A DNA stretch of 64,000 nt from the NCBI RefSeq assembly GCF_010211765.1, contig NZ_PDWO01000013.1, forward strand, positions 1 to 64,000, given 5' to 3'. This DNA comes from Pseudoxanthomonas kaohsiungensis. GTDB lineage: Bacteria; Pseudomonadota; Gammaproteobacteria; Xanthomonadales; Xanthomonadaceae. A model generated the notes under the pieces. That model searched no databases. It was not told where the DNA came from and saw nothing but the letters and a program-made list of their open reading frames with translations. Of this stretch, positions 33,278 to 43,698 are shown piece after piece. Within the stretch, counting starts at the first letter, position 1. Every line of letters begins with the position of its first letter. Both the position numbers and the translations under genes were made by a program.

Positions 33278-35602
33278 ATGCCATCCACGTTCCGTCGCCT
33301 GATCCCGGTCCTGCTCCACTGCCTGCTGGCCGCTCCCGTGCTGTTGGCGGCGCTGCCCGCCGCCGCGATCGACCAGGACGACCTGCTGCCGGTCGACGAG
33401 GCCTTCGTCCTCACCGCCAGCGCCCCCTCGCGCGACCGCATCGACGTGCGCTGGAAGATCGCCGACGGCTATTACCTGTACCGGCACCGGACCGCGGTCA
33501 CGGCCAGCGGCGGTTTCAGCGGCGGCGCCCTGCGCCTGCCCGACGGCACCCGCCACACCGACGAGTTCTTCGGCCCGGTGGAGACCTACCGCCGCGAACT
33601 GGTCGCCACGCTCGACGGCAAGGCGCTGGGCGACGGCCCGGTGCAGCTGGAGGTCAAGTACCAGGGCTGCGCCGACGTGGGCATCTGCTACCCGCCGCAG
33701 ACGCGGCGCCTGCAGGTGGCGCTGCCCGCGGCCGCATCCACCGGGCCGGCGCAGGGGACGCCGTCGGGCCTGCCCGGCCTGGCCGCTTTCGGCGGCACCG
33801 CCGCCGGTGCGCCACGCGGTCTGGCCTTGCCCGGCCAGGCGCCGCTGCCCGACGCCCAGGCCTTTGTCGTGGAGGCGATCGCCGACGGTGGCAACCGGAT
33901 CCTGGTGCGGATGCAACCGGCCCCTGGCTACTACCTCTACCGTGACCGCAGCCGGTTCGTGCTGGAGGGGGATCCGGGCCTGGCGGCGCAGGCGCCGCGC
34001 TGGCCCGAAGGCACGCGCCACCACGACGAACACTTCGGCGAAGTGGTGGTGTTCTTCGACCCGGTGGAGGTCCAGGTGCCCGTGCGGCGGGCCCATGCCG
34101 ACCCGGCCCAGGCCACCCTGGTGGCGACTTTCCAGGGATGCCAGACCGATGGCATCTGCTACCCGCCGATGACGCGCCGCCTGCCGGTCGACCTTCCGGC
34201 CGGACGGATCGATGCCGCCGCGCTGGTGCCGGTGCAGGCCGGTCCCGTTGCCCCGGCCGATGCGCCTGATACGGCGCCGGCCGCGCAAGCCGGCGAAGGC
34301 GAACCGGTCGCCGCCACCGCAGGCGAGGCAGAGACCGGCCCGTCGATGGATGCATCCGCCGGCAACGCGCAACGCACGCGCGCACCGCCGCCGGTCCAGG
34401 CGCCGCGACTGGCCGGGATCCTGCTGCTGGCCCTGCTCGGCGGCCTGGTCCTGAACCTGATGCCGTGCGTGCTGCCGATCCTCTCGCTCAAGGCGCTGGG
34501 CCTGGCGCAGAGCGGCGAGAGCGCGCACCGCGCGCGCCGCCATGCCCTCTGGTACACGGCCGGCGTGCTGGTCGCCTTCGCCGCGGTCGGCGCGCTGGTG
34601 GTCGGCCTGCGGGCCGCCGGGCAGGCGGCCGGCTGGGGATTCCAGCTGCAGCAGCCCTGGTTCGTGGCCGCGCTGGCCTACCTGATGTTCGCCGTCGGCC
34701 TGAGCCTGTCGGGCGTGTTCACCCTCGGCGGCGGGATCGGCGGCGGACTGGCGGCGACGCGCAGCGGACCGGCCGGCGACTTCCTCACCGGGGTGCTGGC
34801 CTGCGTCGTCGCCAGCCCCTGCATCGCGCCGTTCATGGGCCCGGCGCTGGCGTACGCCTTCGCCGCACCGGCATGGACGGGGATGCTGGTCTTCCTGGCC
34901 CTGGGCCTGGGCCTGGCGCTGCCGTTCCTGCTGATCGGCTTCGTGCCCGCGCTGGCCCGCCGCCTGCCGCAGCCTGGCGCGTGGATGGAAACGCTCAAGC
35001 AGCTGCTCGCCTTCCCGATGTACCTGACCGCGATCTGGCTGCTGTGGATCCTGGGCCGCCAGCGCGGCGCCGATGCGATCGCGCTGGTGCTGGCCGGGGC
35101 GACCTTGCTGGCACTGGCGCTGTGGTGGTTCGAGCGCAGCCGCTGGCAGGGGCGCCGGGCCGGTACCGCGCTGGCGGCGGCGCTGGCGCTGCTGGCCCTG
35201 GTGCCGGTGTGGGGCGTGACCCGGATCGCCCCGGCGGCCGCCGCGACGCCGGCCGACGGCGTCGTCGCCTACTCCGCCGACGCGCTCGACCGCCTGCGCG
35301 CCGGCAACCGCGTGGTGTTCGTCAACATGACCGCCGACTGGTGCGTCACCTGCAAGGCCAACGAACGCAACGTGCTTTCCAGCGACGCCTTCCATGGCCT
35401 GCTCGAGCGCACGCAGGCGGTCTACATGCGCGGCGACTGGACCAACACCGACCCGGCGATCAGCGCGTTCCTCGAACAGCACCACGCGGTCGGCGTGCCG
35501 CTGTACGTGGTCTACGGACCCGGCGCGCCGCCGGCGGTCCTGCCGCCCGTGCTGACCCCGGCCATCGTCGAGGACGCGCTGCTGCGCGCGGCGGCGCGAT
35601 GA
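33278..35602 (+). CDS. dsbD: thiol:disulfide interchange protein DsbD with duplicated N-terminal domain
   Basis: Moves electrons from cytoplasmic thioredoxin to periplasmic partners. 774 residues against about 570 in E. coli. After a signal peptide come two copies of the DsbD alpha domain, at about residues 31-150 and 190-310. Each has a YYLYRH/YYLYRD segment and a CXXXXXC pair (GCADVGICYPP; GCQTDGICYPP). The membrane domain has its two redox cysteines in MPCVLPILSLK and VVASPCIAPFMG. The C-terminal thioredoxin domain carries CVTC. The ATG at 33278 gives the signal peptide. It overlaps the next thioredoxin gene by 4 bp. Confidence 0.93.
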   Translation: MPSTFRRLIPVLLHCLLAAPVLLAALPAAAIDQDDLLPVDEAFVLTASAPSRDRIDVRWKIADGYYLYRHRTAVTASGGFSGGALRLPDGTRHTDEFFGPVETYRRELVATLDGKALGDGPVQLEVKYQGCADVGICYPPQTRRLQVALPAAASTGPAQGTPSGLPGLAAFGGTAAGAPRGLALPGQAPLPDAQAFVVEAIADGGNRILVRMQPAPGYYLYRDRSRFVLEGDPGLAAQAPRWPEGTRHHDEHFGEVVVFFDPVEVQVPVRRAHADPAQATLVATFQGCQTDGICYPPMTRRLPVDLPAGRIDAAALVPVQAGPVAPADAPDTAPAAQAGEGEPVAATAGEAETGPSMDASAGNAQRTRAPPPVQAPRLAGILLLALLGGLVLNLMPCVLPILSLKALGLAQSGESAHRARRHALWYTAGVLVAFAAVGALVVGLRAAGQAAGWGFQLQQPWFVAALAYLMFAVGLSLSGVFTLGGGIGGGLAATRSGPAGDFLTGVLACVVASPCIAPFMGPALAYAFAAPAWTGMLVFLALGLGLALPFLLIGFVPALARRLPQPGAWMETLKQLLAFPMYLTAIWLLWILGRQRGADAIALVLAGATLLALALWWFERSRWQGRRAGTALAAALALLALVPVWGVTRIAPAAAATPADGVVAYSADALDRLRAGNRVVFVNMTADWCVTCKANERNVLSSDAFHGLLERTQAVYMRGDWTNTDPAISAFLEQHHAVGVPLYVVYGPGAPPAVLPPVLTPAIVEDALLRAAAR

Positions 35603-36192
35603 CGCCCGGGCGCCGCCTGCTGGTGGTCGCCGCCGCGGCCGCCGCGCTCGGCCTGGTGGCCGGCCTGTGGCACGGCCGCAGCCCGCTGCAGGACAGCGAA
35701 GCGGGGCAGCGCGCCTTGCAGGCGGCCGCCAACGCCAGCGCGCCGGCCCCGCCCGCCGGGGTACATCCGGCACGTCCGGGCGATCCGCTGCCGCCGATCC
35801 GCCTGCCGGACCTGGACGGCAACGCCGTCGATCTGGCCTCGATCGCGCCGGGCCGGCCGCTGCTGGTGAATGTCTGGGCCAGCTGGTGCGGCCCCTGCGT
35901 GGACGAGATGCCGGAGCTGCAGCGCTTCGCCCGCTCCCAGCATGCGGATGGGGTGCAGGTGGTGGGGCTGGCCCTGGACACGCCGGAGGGCGTGCGCGGC
36001 TTCCTGGCGCGGGTGCCGGTGGACTACCCGATCCTGCTGGAGACGCCGGGACCGGCCGATGCCAGCGTCTGGCTGGGCAACACCCGTGGCCTGCTGCCGT
36101 ACACCGTCCTGGTCGACGCCCAGGGGCGGGTGCGGAAGCAGAAGCTAGGTCCGTTCGCCGAGGGCGAGGTCGCGGACTGGGCGGTGCATTGA
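35599..36192 (+). CDS. membrane-anchored TlpA-like thioredoxin
   Basis: 197 residues with an N-terminal membrane helix (LLVVAAAAAALGLVAGL), an Ala/Pro-rich linker and a TlpA/ResA-type thioredoxin fold with active site WASWCGPCVDEMPEL. The conserved cis-proline lies in LLPYTVLVDAQG. Its ATG overlaps the dsbD stop (ATGA), so the two are translationally coupled and DsbD is its likely electron source. Such proteins reduce cytochrome c or other periplasmic thiols; the client here is unknown. Confidence 0.88.
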   Translation: MTPGRRLLVVAAAAAALGLVAGLWHGRSPLQDSEAGQRALQAAANASAPAPPAGVHPARPGDPLPPIRLPDLDGNAVDLASIAPGRPLLVNVWASWCGPCVDEMPELQRFARSQHADGVQVVGLALDTPEGVRGFLARVPVDYPILLETPGPADASVWLGNTRGLLPYTVLVDAQGRVRKQKLGPFAEGEVADWAVH

Positions 36193-36332
36193 CGGCCTGC
36201 GCAGGCGGAGTGCGCACCCGTCCGCAGTTCACCCGGATTCAATCATTCGCTTGAAACGCGCTTAACTTCGCCGAACTGGACAGTAATGGCGCCTTCGCGC
36301 AGACTGCCGCCCTTTCCGGTCCCGCAACCCCG

Positions 36333-36773
36333 ATGGCCCGACTGCTGGTCCTGCACGGCCCCAACCTCAACCTGCTCGGCAGCCGCGAGCCGGAGGTCTA
36401 CGGGCGCACGACGCTGGCCGACATCGATGCCGGCCTCAGCGCACAGGCCGCCGCGGCCGGCCATGTGCTGGAGTCGTTCCAGTCCAACGCCGAGCACGCC
36501 CTGGTCGACCGGGTCCAGGCCGCCCGCGGCGACGGCACCGCCTTCATCCTGATCAATCCCGCCGCCTTCACCCATACCTCGGTCGCCCTGCGCGACGCGC
36601 TGGCGGCGGTGGCGATCCCGTTCATCGAGATCCACCTGTCCAACCCGCATGCCCGCGAACCGTTCCGCCAGCACAGCTACTTCAGCGACAAGGCGGTCGG
36701 CGTGGTCTGCGGTTTCGGCGCCGACAGCTACCGCTACGCCCTCGATGCCGCGCTGGCGCGGCTGACCGGCTGA
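36333..36773 (+). CDS. aroQ: type II 3-dehydroquinate dehydratase
   Basis: Third step of the shikimate pathway. 146 residues. The N-terminal [21 protein letters not shown] holds the catalytic Tyr and Arg. [37 protein letters not shown] and the C-terminal [15 protein letters not shown] are dodecameric DHQase signatures. It stands 57 bp before accB, the aroQ-accB-accC order common in gammaproteobacteria. Confidence 0.96.
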   Translation: MARLLVLHGPNLNLLGSREPEVYGRTTLADIDAGLSAQAAAAGHVLESFQSNAEHALVDRVQAARGDGTAFILINPAAFTHTSVALRDALAAVAIPFIEIHLSNPHAREPFRQHSYFSDKAVGVVCGFGADSYRYALDAALARLTG

Positions 36774-36830
36774 CGTTTCCCCCTGTAAACCGCGCGCCCC
36801 CGGCGCGACGCTCCCACCACAGAGGCCACC

Positions 36831-37319
36831 ATGGACCTGCGCAAGATCAAGAAGCTCATCGACCTGCTCGAAGAATCCAACCTCGCCGAGATCGAGATCA
36901 AGGAGGGCGAGGAGAGCGTGCGCCTGTCGCGCATCCCGACCGGCGTGGCCGTGGCCGCCCCGGCCGCCGCGCTGGAAGTGCGCTCGCCGGCGGCCGCCGC
37001 GCCGGCCGCCGCGCCGATGCCGATGAGCTCGCCCACCGAATCGGCCACCGGCGGCACCGCCAAGGCCGGCGCCGACCTGCCGCCGGGCCATGTCGTGCGC
37101 GCACCGATGGTCGGCACCTACTACGCCGCGCCGGCGCCGGACAAGCCGGCCTTCGTCACCGTCGGGCAGCAGGTCAAGGCTGGCGAGACCCTGGGCATCA
37201 TCGAGGCGATGAAGATGTTCAACCCGATCGAGGCCGACGTCGCCGGCACGGTGGTCGCGATCCTGTGCGAAAGCGGCCAGCCGATCGAGTTCGACCAGCC
37301 GCTGTTCGTGATCGGGTAA
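36831..37319 (+). CDS. accB: biotin carboxyl carrier protein of acetyl-CoA carboxylase
   Basis: 162 residues. N-terminal [30 protein letters not shown] is the AccB dimer region. An Ala/Pro-rich linker follows, then a biotinyl domain with the attachment motif EAMKM. It carries CO2 between AccC and the carboxyltransferase in fatty acid synthesis. 90 bp upstream of accC on the same strand. Confidence 0.97.
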   Translation: MDLRKIKKLIDLLEESNLAEIEIKEGEESVRLSRIPTGVAVAAPAAALEVRSPAAAAPAAAPMPMSSPTESATGGTAKAGADLPPGHVVRAPMVGTYYAAPAPDKPAFVTVGQQVKAGETLGIIEAMKMFNPIEADVAGTVVAILCESGQPIEFDQPLFVIG

Positions 37320-37409
37320 GCGGGACGTTCGCGCGCCACCGGCGCCGAGCCCGCGAACGCCCACCGGCCTGCTGGCCGGCGGGCTGGAAGAACGAACTGG
37401 GAAACGAAC

Positions 37410-38777
<1,368 letters not shown>

Positions 38778-38783
38778 GCGGTG

Positions 38784-38804
38784 TAGCGGGGACCAGCTCC
38801 CCGC
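38784..38804. repeat. GTAG-type palindrome after accC
   Basis: GTAG followed by CGGGGA-CCAGC-TCCCCG, a 6-bp stem. A looser variant of the REP sequences at 17717 and 41203, starting 7 bp after the accC stop. Confidence 0.6.
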
Positions 38805-38814
38805 GTACGCTGTT

Positions 38815-39029
38815 GTAGGAGCCGATTCATCGGCGACCCGACGCCGCGGGCACAGGCGATGCCGCCCGCGATCCAGGCGCCCGTATCGCCCATGAGGATG
38901 GGCTCCTACACAAATGCCGACATGGCGGCCCTGGGTAGGAGCCGATTCATCGGCGACCCGACGCCGCAGGCACAGGCGACGCCGCCCGCGCTCCAGGCGC
39001 CCGTGTCGACCATGAGGATGGGCTCCTAC
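38815..39029. repeat. tandem duplication of a BIME-like unit (period 120 bp)
   Basis: Two copies, about 38815-38909 and 38935-39029, differ at only a few positions. Each begins GTAGGAGCCGATTCATCGGC and ends with CCATGAGGATGG then GGCTCCTAC. That is two GTAGGAGCC-headed palindromes facing each other across roughly 50 bp. It fills most of the 314-bp accC-prmA gap. Confidence 0.82.
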
Positions 39030-39091
39030 AGCAGATCGGCGGGCGGGCCGCGTGAGACAATCGGCGCCCGCCCCCCCGCACTGCCGCCGAC

Positions 39092-40009
39092 ATGCCCTAT
39101 CTCGAACTGAGCCTGCGCAGCACCGAGGCCGAGCAGCCGCGCTACGAGCGTGCACTCGAGGACGTCGGCGCGCTGTCGGTGACCCTGCTCGACGCCGACG
39201 CCGACACGCCCAACGAGCGCGCGATCCTCGAACCGGGCGTGGGCGAGACCCCGATCTGGAAATCGCTGGTGCTGACCGCGCTGTTCGACGCCGACACCGA
39301 CGCACTGGCCCTGCTGGCGGCGCTGGAGGCCTTCGACCCCGGGCTGGACTGGGCCAGTGCAGGGTTCCGCAAGGTCGAGGACGAGGACTGGGAGCGCGCC
39401 TGGCTGGACCAGTTCCAGCCGATGCGCTTCGGCGATCGCACCTGGATCGTGCCCTGGAACCATGAACTGCCGGCGGAGGCCGACGTCCCCGGCGCGGCAG
39501 TGGTGAGGCTCGACCCGGGCCTGGCATTCGGCTCGGGGACCCATCCGACGACCGCGCTGTGCCTGCGCTGGCTCGATGCGCTGGCCGGCGATGGCCTGCT
39601 GCGCGATGCGCGCATGCTCGACTTCGGCTGCGGCTCGGGCATCCTCGCCCTGGCCGCGCTGAAGCTCGGGGCCGCGGCCGCGGTCGGCGTGGACAACGAC
39701 CCGCAGGCGGTGCTCGCCACCCACGACAATGCGCAGCGCAACGCGGTCGACGCGCACCTGGCCGTGTACCTGCCGCAGGACGAGCCGGTTTCGACATACC
39801 CCGTGGTGGTGGCCAACATCCTGGCCACCGCGCTGGACGCGCTGGCCGAAGTGCTGGCCGCACGCGTGGCTCCCGGCGGGCGCATCGCCCTGTCGGGCAT
39901 CCTGCAAGGCCAGGAGCCGGAGCTGCTGCAGCGCTACGCCGCCTGGTTCGACGACCTGCAGGTCGCCGTCGACGGTGACTGGGTACGGATCGACGGCGTC
40001 CGCCGCTGA
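39092..40009 (+). CDS. prmA: ribosomal protein L11 methyltransferase
   Basis: SAM-dependent trimethylation of ribosomal protein L11. 305 residues. The N-terminal substrate-recognition domain ([23 protein letters not shown]) is followed by the methyltransferase with [41 protein letters not shown] and [14 protein letters not shown]. In enterobacteria prmA lies near fis; here prmA, a DUF3426 gene and fis follow each other in the same direction. Confidence 0.96.
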   Translation: MPYLELSLRSTEAEQPRYERALEDVGALSVTLLDADADTPNERAILEPGVGETPIWKSLVLTALFDADTDALALLAALEAFDPGLDWASAGFRKVEDEDWERAWLDQFQPMRFGDRTWIVPWNHELPAEADVPGAAVVRLDPGLAFGSGTHPTTALCLRWLDALAGDGLLRDARMLDFGCGSGILALAALKLGAAAAVGVDNDPQAVLATHDNAQRNAVDAHLAVYLPQDEPVSTYPVVVANILATALDALAEVLAARVAPGGRIALSGILQGQEPELLQRYAAWFDDLQVAVDGDWVRIDGVRR

Positions 40010-40060
40010 CCTGCCGGCAAACGGGTGCGGGAAGCGGCGTCGACATGCTTGAATAGCCGC

Positions 40061-40834
40061 ATGTTCTTCCCCTGCCCGCACTGCCAGTTCCTGGTCGCCT
40101 ACCACCCGCAGTCGCGGCCGCTGCCTGCGCAATGTCCGCGCTGCGGCCGGCCGTTGCAGGAGGACATCGACACGACACCTGGCACCAGCGAGGGGCCACT
40201 GGACGGACAGGCGCAGGACAGCGCCGCGCCCGTCGATGCGCCGATGCCCGGATCCGGCCGGGACGCCGATGCGGTGCCCGGCGAGGCATCGATCGCGACC
40301 GAAGCGCAGGCCAACCCGGCGGCGCCCGCGCCTGCAGCCGGCACCGGTTTCGCAGGACGACTGCACCGCCGGGGCTGGGAACGCTGGCAGTGGCCGCTGG
40401 TCGCCCTGCTCGCGCTGCTGCTGGCCTTGCAGGTCTTGCTGGCCGACCGCGCCAACCTTGCCGCCGACCCGCGCTGGCGTCCGCTTGTCGGAACGCTCTG
40501 CGACGCGCTGGGCTGCGAGTTGCCGGCCTGGCACGAGCCGACCGCGTTCACCATGCTCGACCGCAAAGTGCGGCCCGAAGCCGGGCGTCCCGGAGCGCTG
40601 CGCGTGGACGCGACGTTCCGCAACGATGCGCGCTGGCCGCAAGCCTGGCCGGCGTTGCAGCTGGCCCTGTCGGATGCGGACGGGCGCGTGCTCGGCAGCC
40701 GGGTGTTCGCGCCCGGCGACTACCTCGGCGCCGAGCCGGGGACGTTGCTGTCGCCTGGACAAAGTGCGCAAGTCACCTTTCTGGTGCAGGAACCGTCGCC
40801 GGGCACGGTCGCCTTCTCGTTCGAGTTCCGCTGA
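40061..40834 (+). CDS. zinc-ribbon and DUF3426 membrane protein
   Basis: 257 residues. The N-terminus has a CXXC...CXXC ribbon (PCPHCQFLV, then QCPRCGRP) of the MJ0042 type. A disordered acidic linker follows, then one membrane helix (WPLVALLALLLALQVLLA, about residues 125-142), then a C-terminal DUF3426 domain with FRNDARWPQAWPALQLALSDADGRVLGSRVF. Function unknown. Its place between prmA and fis is typical of the family. Confidence 0.85.
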   Translation: MFFPCPHCQFLVAYHPQSRPLPAQCPRCGRPLQEDIDTTPGTSEGPLDGQAQDSAAPVDAPMPGSGRDADAVPGEASIATEAQANPAAPAPAAGTGFAGRLHRRGWERWQWPLVALLALLLALQVLLADRANLAADPRWRPLVGTLCDALGCELPAWHEPTAFTMLDRKVRPEAGRPGALRVDATFRNDARWPQAWPALQLALSDADGRVLGSRVFAPGDYLGAEPGTLLSPGQSAQVTFLVQEPSPGTVAFSFEFR

Positions 40835-40930
40835 ACGCGCGCAAGCGCATCCGGCCAATGGCAGCGGCGGGAATCCCGCGCTAGACTCCCCTGCCCGCTT
40901 CGACGCGGCCAGCACTTTCCCGGAACCCCC

Positions 40931-41206
40931 GTGCAGCAGAACGCCTCCGCCCGCGCCGATACCGGCCGCACCGCTTCCCGTCCGCCGTTGCGCGAGCACG
41001 TGGCCCAGTCGGTCCGCCGCTACCTGCGCGACCTGGATGGCGTCGACGCGAACGACGTGTACGAAATCGTGCTGCGCGAGATGGAGATCCCGCTGTTCGT
41101 GGAAGTGCTCAACCACTGCGAAGGCAACCAGAGCCGCGCCGCGGCGCTGCTGGGGATCCATCGCGCCACGCTGCGCAAGAAGCTGAAGGACTACGGCCTG
41201 GCGTAG
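40931..41206 (+). CDS. fis: Fis-family nucleoid-associated DNA-binding protein
   Basis: 91 residues with a GTG start. The C-terminal helix-turn-helix [25 protein letters not shown] is strongly Fis-like, preceded by the dimerisation helix segment. Fis bends DNA and coordinates growth-phase transcription. The TAG stop codon is part of a REP palindrome beginning at 41203. Same-strand order DUF3426, fis, purH. Confidence 0.92.
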   Translation: MQQNASARADTGRTASRPPLREHVAQSVRRYLRDLDGVDANDVYEIVLREMEIPLFVEVLNHCEGNQSRAAALLGIHRATLRKKLKDYGLA

Positions 41207-41224
41207 AGCCCGGCTTGCCGGGCT
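41203..41224. repeat. GTAG-type REP overlapping the fis stop codon
   Basis: GTAG plus AGCCCGGC-TT-GCCGGGCT, 22 bp, identical in layout to the copies at 17717 and 48967. Bases 41204-41206 serve as the fis stop TAG. Confidence 0.82.
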
Positions 41225-41305
41225 GGGCCCCTGCCGGCGATTCCGGCCAGGCGACCCCGGCCCCAACGGTAGCCATGTCCAGCGGAGCGGAGCGATCCGG
41301 CCCGG

Positions 41306-41311
41306 TACAAT
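41306..41311 (+). promoter_or_regulatory. predicted -10 element upstream of purH
   Basis: TACAAT in CCCGGTACAATACCGG, 30 bp before the purH ATG. No convincing -35. The flanking CCGGTA/TACCGG forms a short palindrome. Confidence 0.4.
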
Positions 41312-41340
41312 ACCGGCCCCGTTCCGCTGCCCCCTTCCCC

Positions 41341-42924
41341 ATGACCGCCGATTTCCTGCCCGTCCGCCGGGCATTGCTGTCCGTTTCCGACAAGACCGGC
41401 CTGCTTGAACTGGCCCGCGCCCTGGCCGCGCTTGGCGTCGAACTGCTCTCCACCGGCGGCACCGCCCGCGCGCTGCGCGAAGCCGGCCTGGCGGTGAAGG
41501 ACGTGGCCGACGTCACCGGCTTCCCGGAAATGATGGACGGGCGGGTCAAGACCCTGCACCCGCTGGTGCACGGCGGCCTGCTCGGGCGCGCCGGCGTGGA
41601 CGATGCGGTGATGGCCCAGCACGGCATCGGCGCGATCGACCTGCTGGTGCTGAACCTGTACCCGTTCGAATCGGTGACCGCCAGGGCCGACTGCACGCTG
41701 GCCGATGCGGTGGAGAACATCGACATCGGCGGCCCGGCGATGCTGCGCTCGGCGGCCAAGAACTTCGCCCGCGTGGCGGTGGCCACCTCGCCGGACCAGT
41801 ACGCGACGCTGCTGGCCGAACTGCAGGGCAACAACGGCGCGCTGTCGGCGGCGACCCGCTTCGCGATGTCGGTGGCCGCGTTCAACCGCGTCGCCCAGTA
41901 CGACGCGGCGATCAGCAACTACCTGTCGGCGGTGACCGACACCGCCGTACAGGTACCGGTGCGCGCCGAGTATCCGGCGCAGATGAACTCCACCTTCGTC
42001 AAGGTCATGGACCTGCGCTACGGCGAGAACCCGCACCAGTCCGGCGCCTTCTACCGCGACCTGTACCCGGTGCCCGGCACGCTGGCCACCTTCACCCAGC
42101 TGCAGGGCAAGGAACTGAGCTACAACAACCTGGCCGACAGCGACGCGGCCTGGGAATGCGTGCGCCAGTTCGACGTGCCGGCCTGCGTGATCGTCAAGCA
42201 CGCCAACCCGTGCGGCGTGGCCGTGGCCGCCGACGTGGGCCAGGCCTACGAGCTGGCCTACGCCACCGACCCGACCTCGGCGTTCGGCGGCATCCTGGCG
42301 TTCAACCGCACGCTCGACGCGGCCACCGCCAAGGCGATCCTGGACCGCCAGTTCGTCGAGGTGCTGATCGCGCCGGACTACGAGGAAGGCGCGCTGGACT
42401 ACGCGAAGAAGAAGGCCAACGTGCGCGTGCTGCGCATCCCCCACGGCGCCGGCCTGAACAACTACGACTCCAAGCGCGTCGGCTCCGGGCTGCTGCTGCA
42501 GTCCTCGGACAACCGCGGCATGAGCGCCGGCGAACTGAAGGTGGTGACGAAGCTCGCACCGACCGACGCGCAACTGGGCGACCTGCTGTTCGCCTGGCGG
42601 GTGGCCAAGTTCGTCAAGTCCAACGCGATCGTCTATGCGAAGGACCTGCGCACCATTGGCGTGGGCGCCGGCCAGATGAGCCGCGTGTATTCGGCGCGCA
42701 TCGCCGGGATCAAGGCGGCCGACGCCGACCTGGTGGTGGAGGGCTCGGTGATGGCGTCCGATGCGTTCTTCCCGTTCCGCGACGGCATCGATGCCGCGGC
42801 CGCGGCCGGGATCAAGGCGGTGATCCAGCCGGGCGGCTCGATGCGCGACGCCGAGGTGGTCGCCGCGGCCGACGAGCACGGCATCGCCATGGTGTTTACC
42901 GGCGTGCGCCACTTCCGCCACTGA
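41341..42924 (+). CDS. purH: bifunctional AICAR formyltransferase / IMP cyclohydrolase
   Basis: Last two steps of IMP synthesis. 527 residues. The N-terminal MGS-like cyclohydrolase domain has [33 protein letters not shown] and [17 protein letters not shown]. The C-terminal formyltransferase has [41 protein letters not shown] and [15 protein letters not shown] 41341 matches the family start. purD follows on the same strand beyond a GNAT gene. Confidence 0.97.
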   Translation: MTADFLPVRRALLSVSDKTGLLELARALAALGVELLSTGGTARALREAGLAVKDVADVTGFPEMMDGRVKTLHPLVHGGLLGRAGVDDAVMAQHGIGAIDLLVLNLYPFESVTARADCTLADAVENIDIGGPAMLRSAAKNFARVAVATSPDQYATLLAELQGNNGALSAATRFAMSVAAFNRVAQYDAAISNYLSAVTDTAVQVPVRAEYPAQMNSTFVKVMDLRYGENPHQSGAFYRDLYPVPGTLATFTQLQGKELSYNNLADSDAAWECVRQFDVPACVIVKHANPCGVAVAADVGQAYELAYATDPTSAFGGILAFNRTLDAATAKAILDRQFVEVLIAPDYEEGALDYAKKKANVRVLRIPHGAGLNNYDSKRVGSGLLLQSSDNRGMSAGELKVVTKLAPTDAQLGDLLFAWRVAKFVKSNAIVYAKDLRTIGVGAGQMSRVYSARIAGIKAADADLVVEGSVMASDAFFPFRDGIDAAAAAGIKAVIQPGGSMRDAEVVAAADEHGIAMVFTGVRHFRH

Positions 42925-43103
42925 GGCGGCGAACGCGGCACGGTCGCGACGCGGGTTCATCTTCGGCGCGCTGCGGCGGCAGCGCCGGCCCGGCGCGCGG
43001 CCAGCGACTGCGCGCACATGGCGTGCCCGTCCGCCGGGCGCATAACGCGCCTTGACGCCGGACCGGCTAGGCTGGCTGCCTGTCCATCCAGGGAGGCGGC
43101 GCC

Positions 43104-43610
43104 ATGTGGATCCGCGAGGAAGGCCCCGACGACGTCGATGCGATCCACGACCTCGTGCGCAAGGCGTTCGCCGCCTATCCGGGCGAAGGCAAGCTGGAAA
43201 GCCGTACCGTCGACACGCTGCGCGCCGACCACGCGCTGGCCGTGTCGCTGGTGGCCGACATCGACGGCCGCATCGCCGGCCATGTCGCCTTCTCGCCGGC
43301 GCGGCCCTCGCGCGATGGCGATCGCTGGTACGTGCTCGGCCCGATCGCGGTCGACCCCGCCGACCAGGGCCATGGCATCGGCGCCGCGCTGGTGCGCGCC
43401 GGCCTGCGCATCCTCGAGGAGCGCGAGGCCAATGGCTGCGTCGTGCTGGGCGATCCGGCGTACTACGCGCGCTTCGGTTTCCGGCCCGACCCGTTGCTGA
43501 CCCTGCCCGCCGCACCGGACGGCGCCTTCCAGGCGCTGCGGTTCACCGACGCCGGTTCGGCCGGCGAGGTGGTGCTGCACGCGGCGTTCGGCCACCACGA
43601 GTACGACTGA
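43104..43610 (+). CDS. GNAT-family N-acetyltransferase
   Basis: 168 residues. The acetyl-CoA binding motif is LGPIAVDPADQGHGIGAALVRAGL (QGHGIG loop) followed by VVLGDPAYYARFGFRP. The arrangement matches the YhbS-like subgroup. Substrate unknown. It lies between purH and purD on the same strand with its own gap on each side, so functional linkage to purine synthesis is doubtful. Confidence 0.85.
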   Translation: MWIREEGPDDVDAIHDLVRKAFAAYPGEGKLESRTVDTLRADHALAVSLVADIDGRIAGHVAFSPARPSRDGDRWYVLGPIAVDPADQGHGIGAALVRAGLRILEEREANGCVVLGDPAYYARFGFRPDPLLTLPAAPDGAFQALRFTDAGSAGEVVLHAAFGHHEYD

Positions 43611-43669
43611 AACGATCGACGGCCTCGCCGCGGCGGCTGGGCGGCACGGGCGGGCACGGTAGAATCGCG

Positions 43670-43675
43670 CTCCCT
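43670..43675 (+). promoter_or_regulatory. predicted -10 element upstream of purD
   Basis: TAGAAT in CACGGTAGAATCGCG, 23 bp before the purD ATG. Same element type as at 13145 and 16756. Confidence 0.4.
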
Positions 43676-43698
43676 CCCCAGCCATCGAGCCCGCCCGC

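Noticed and set aside
38815..39029. Tandem repeat resembling a short CRISPR-like array
   Set aside because: Only two copies, with facing palindromic ends and no spacer variation or cas genes. It is a REP/BIME-type duplication.
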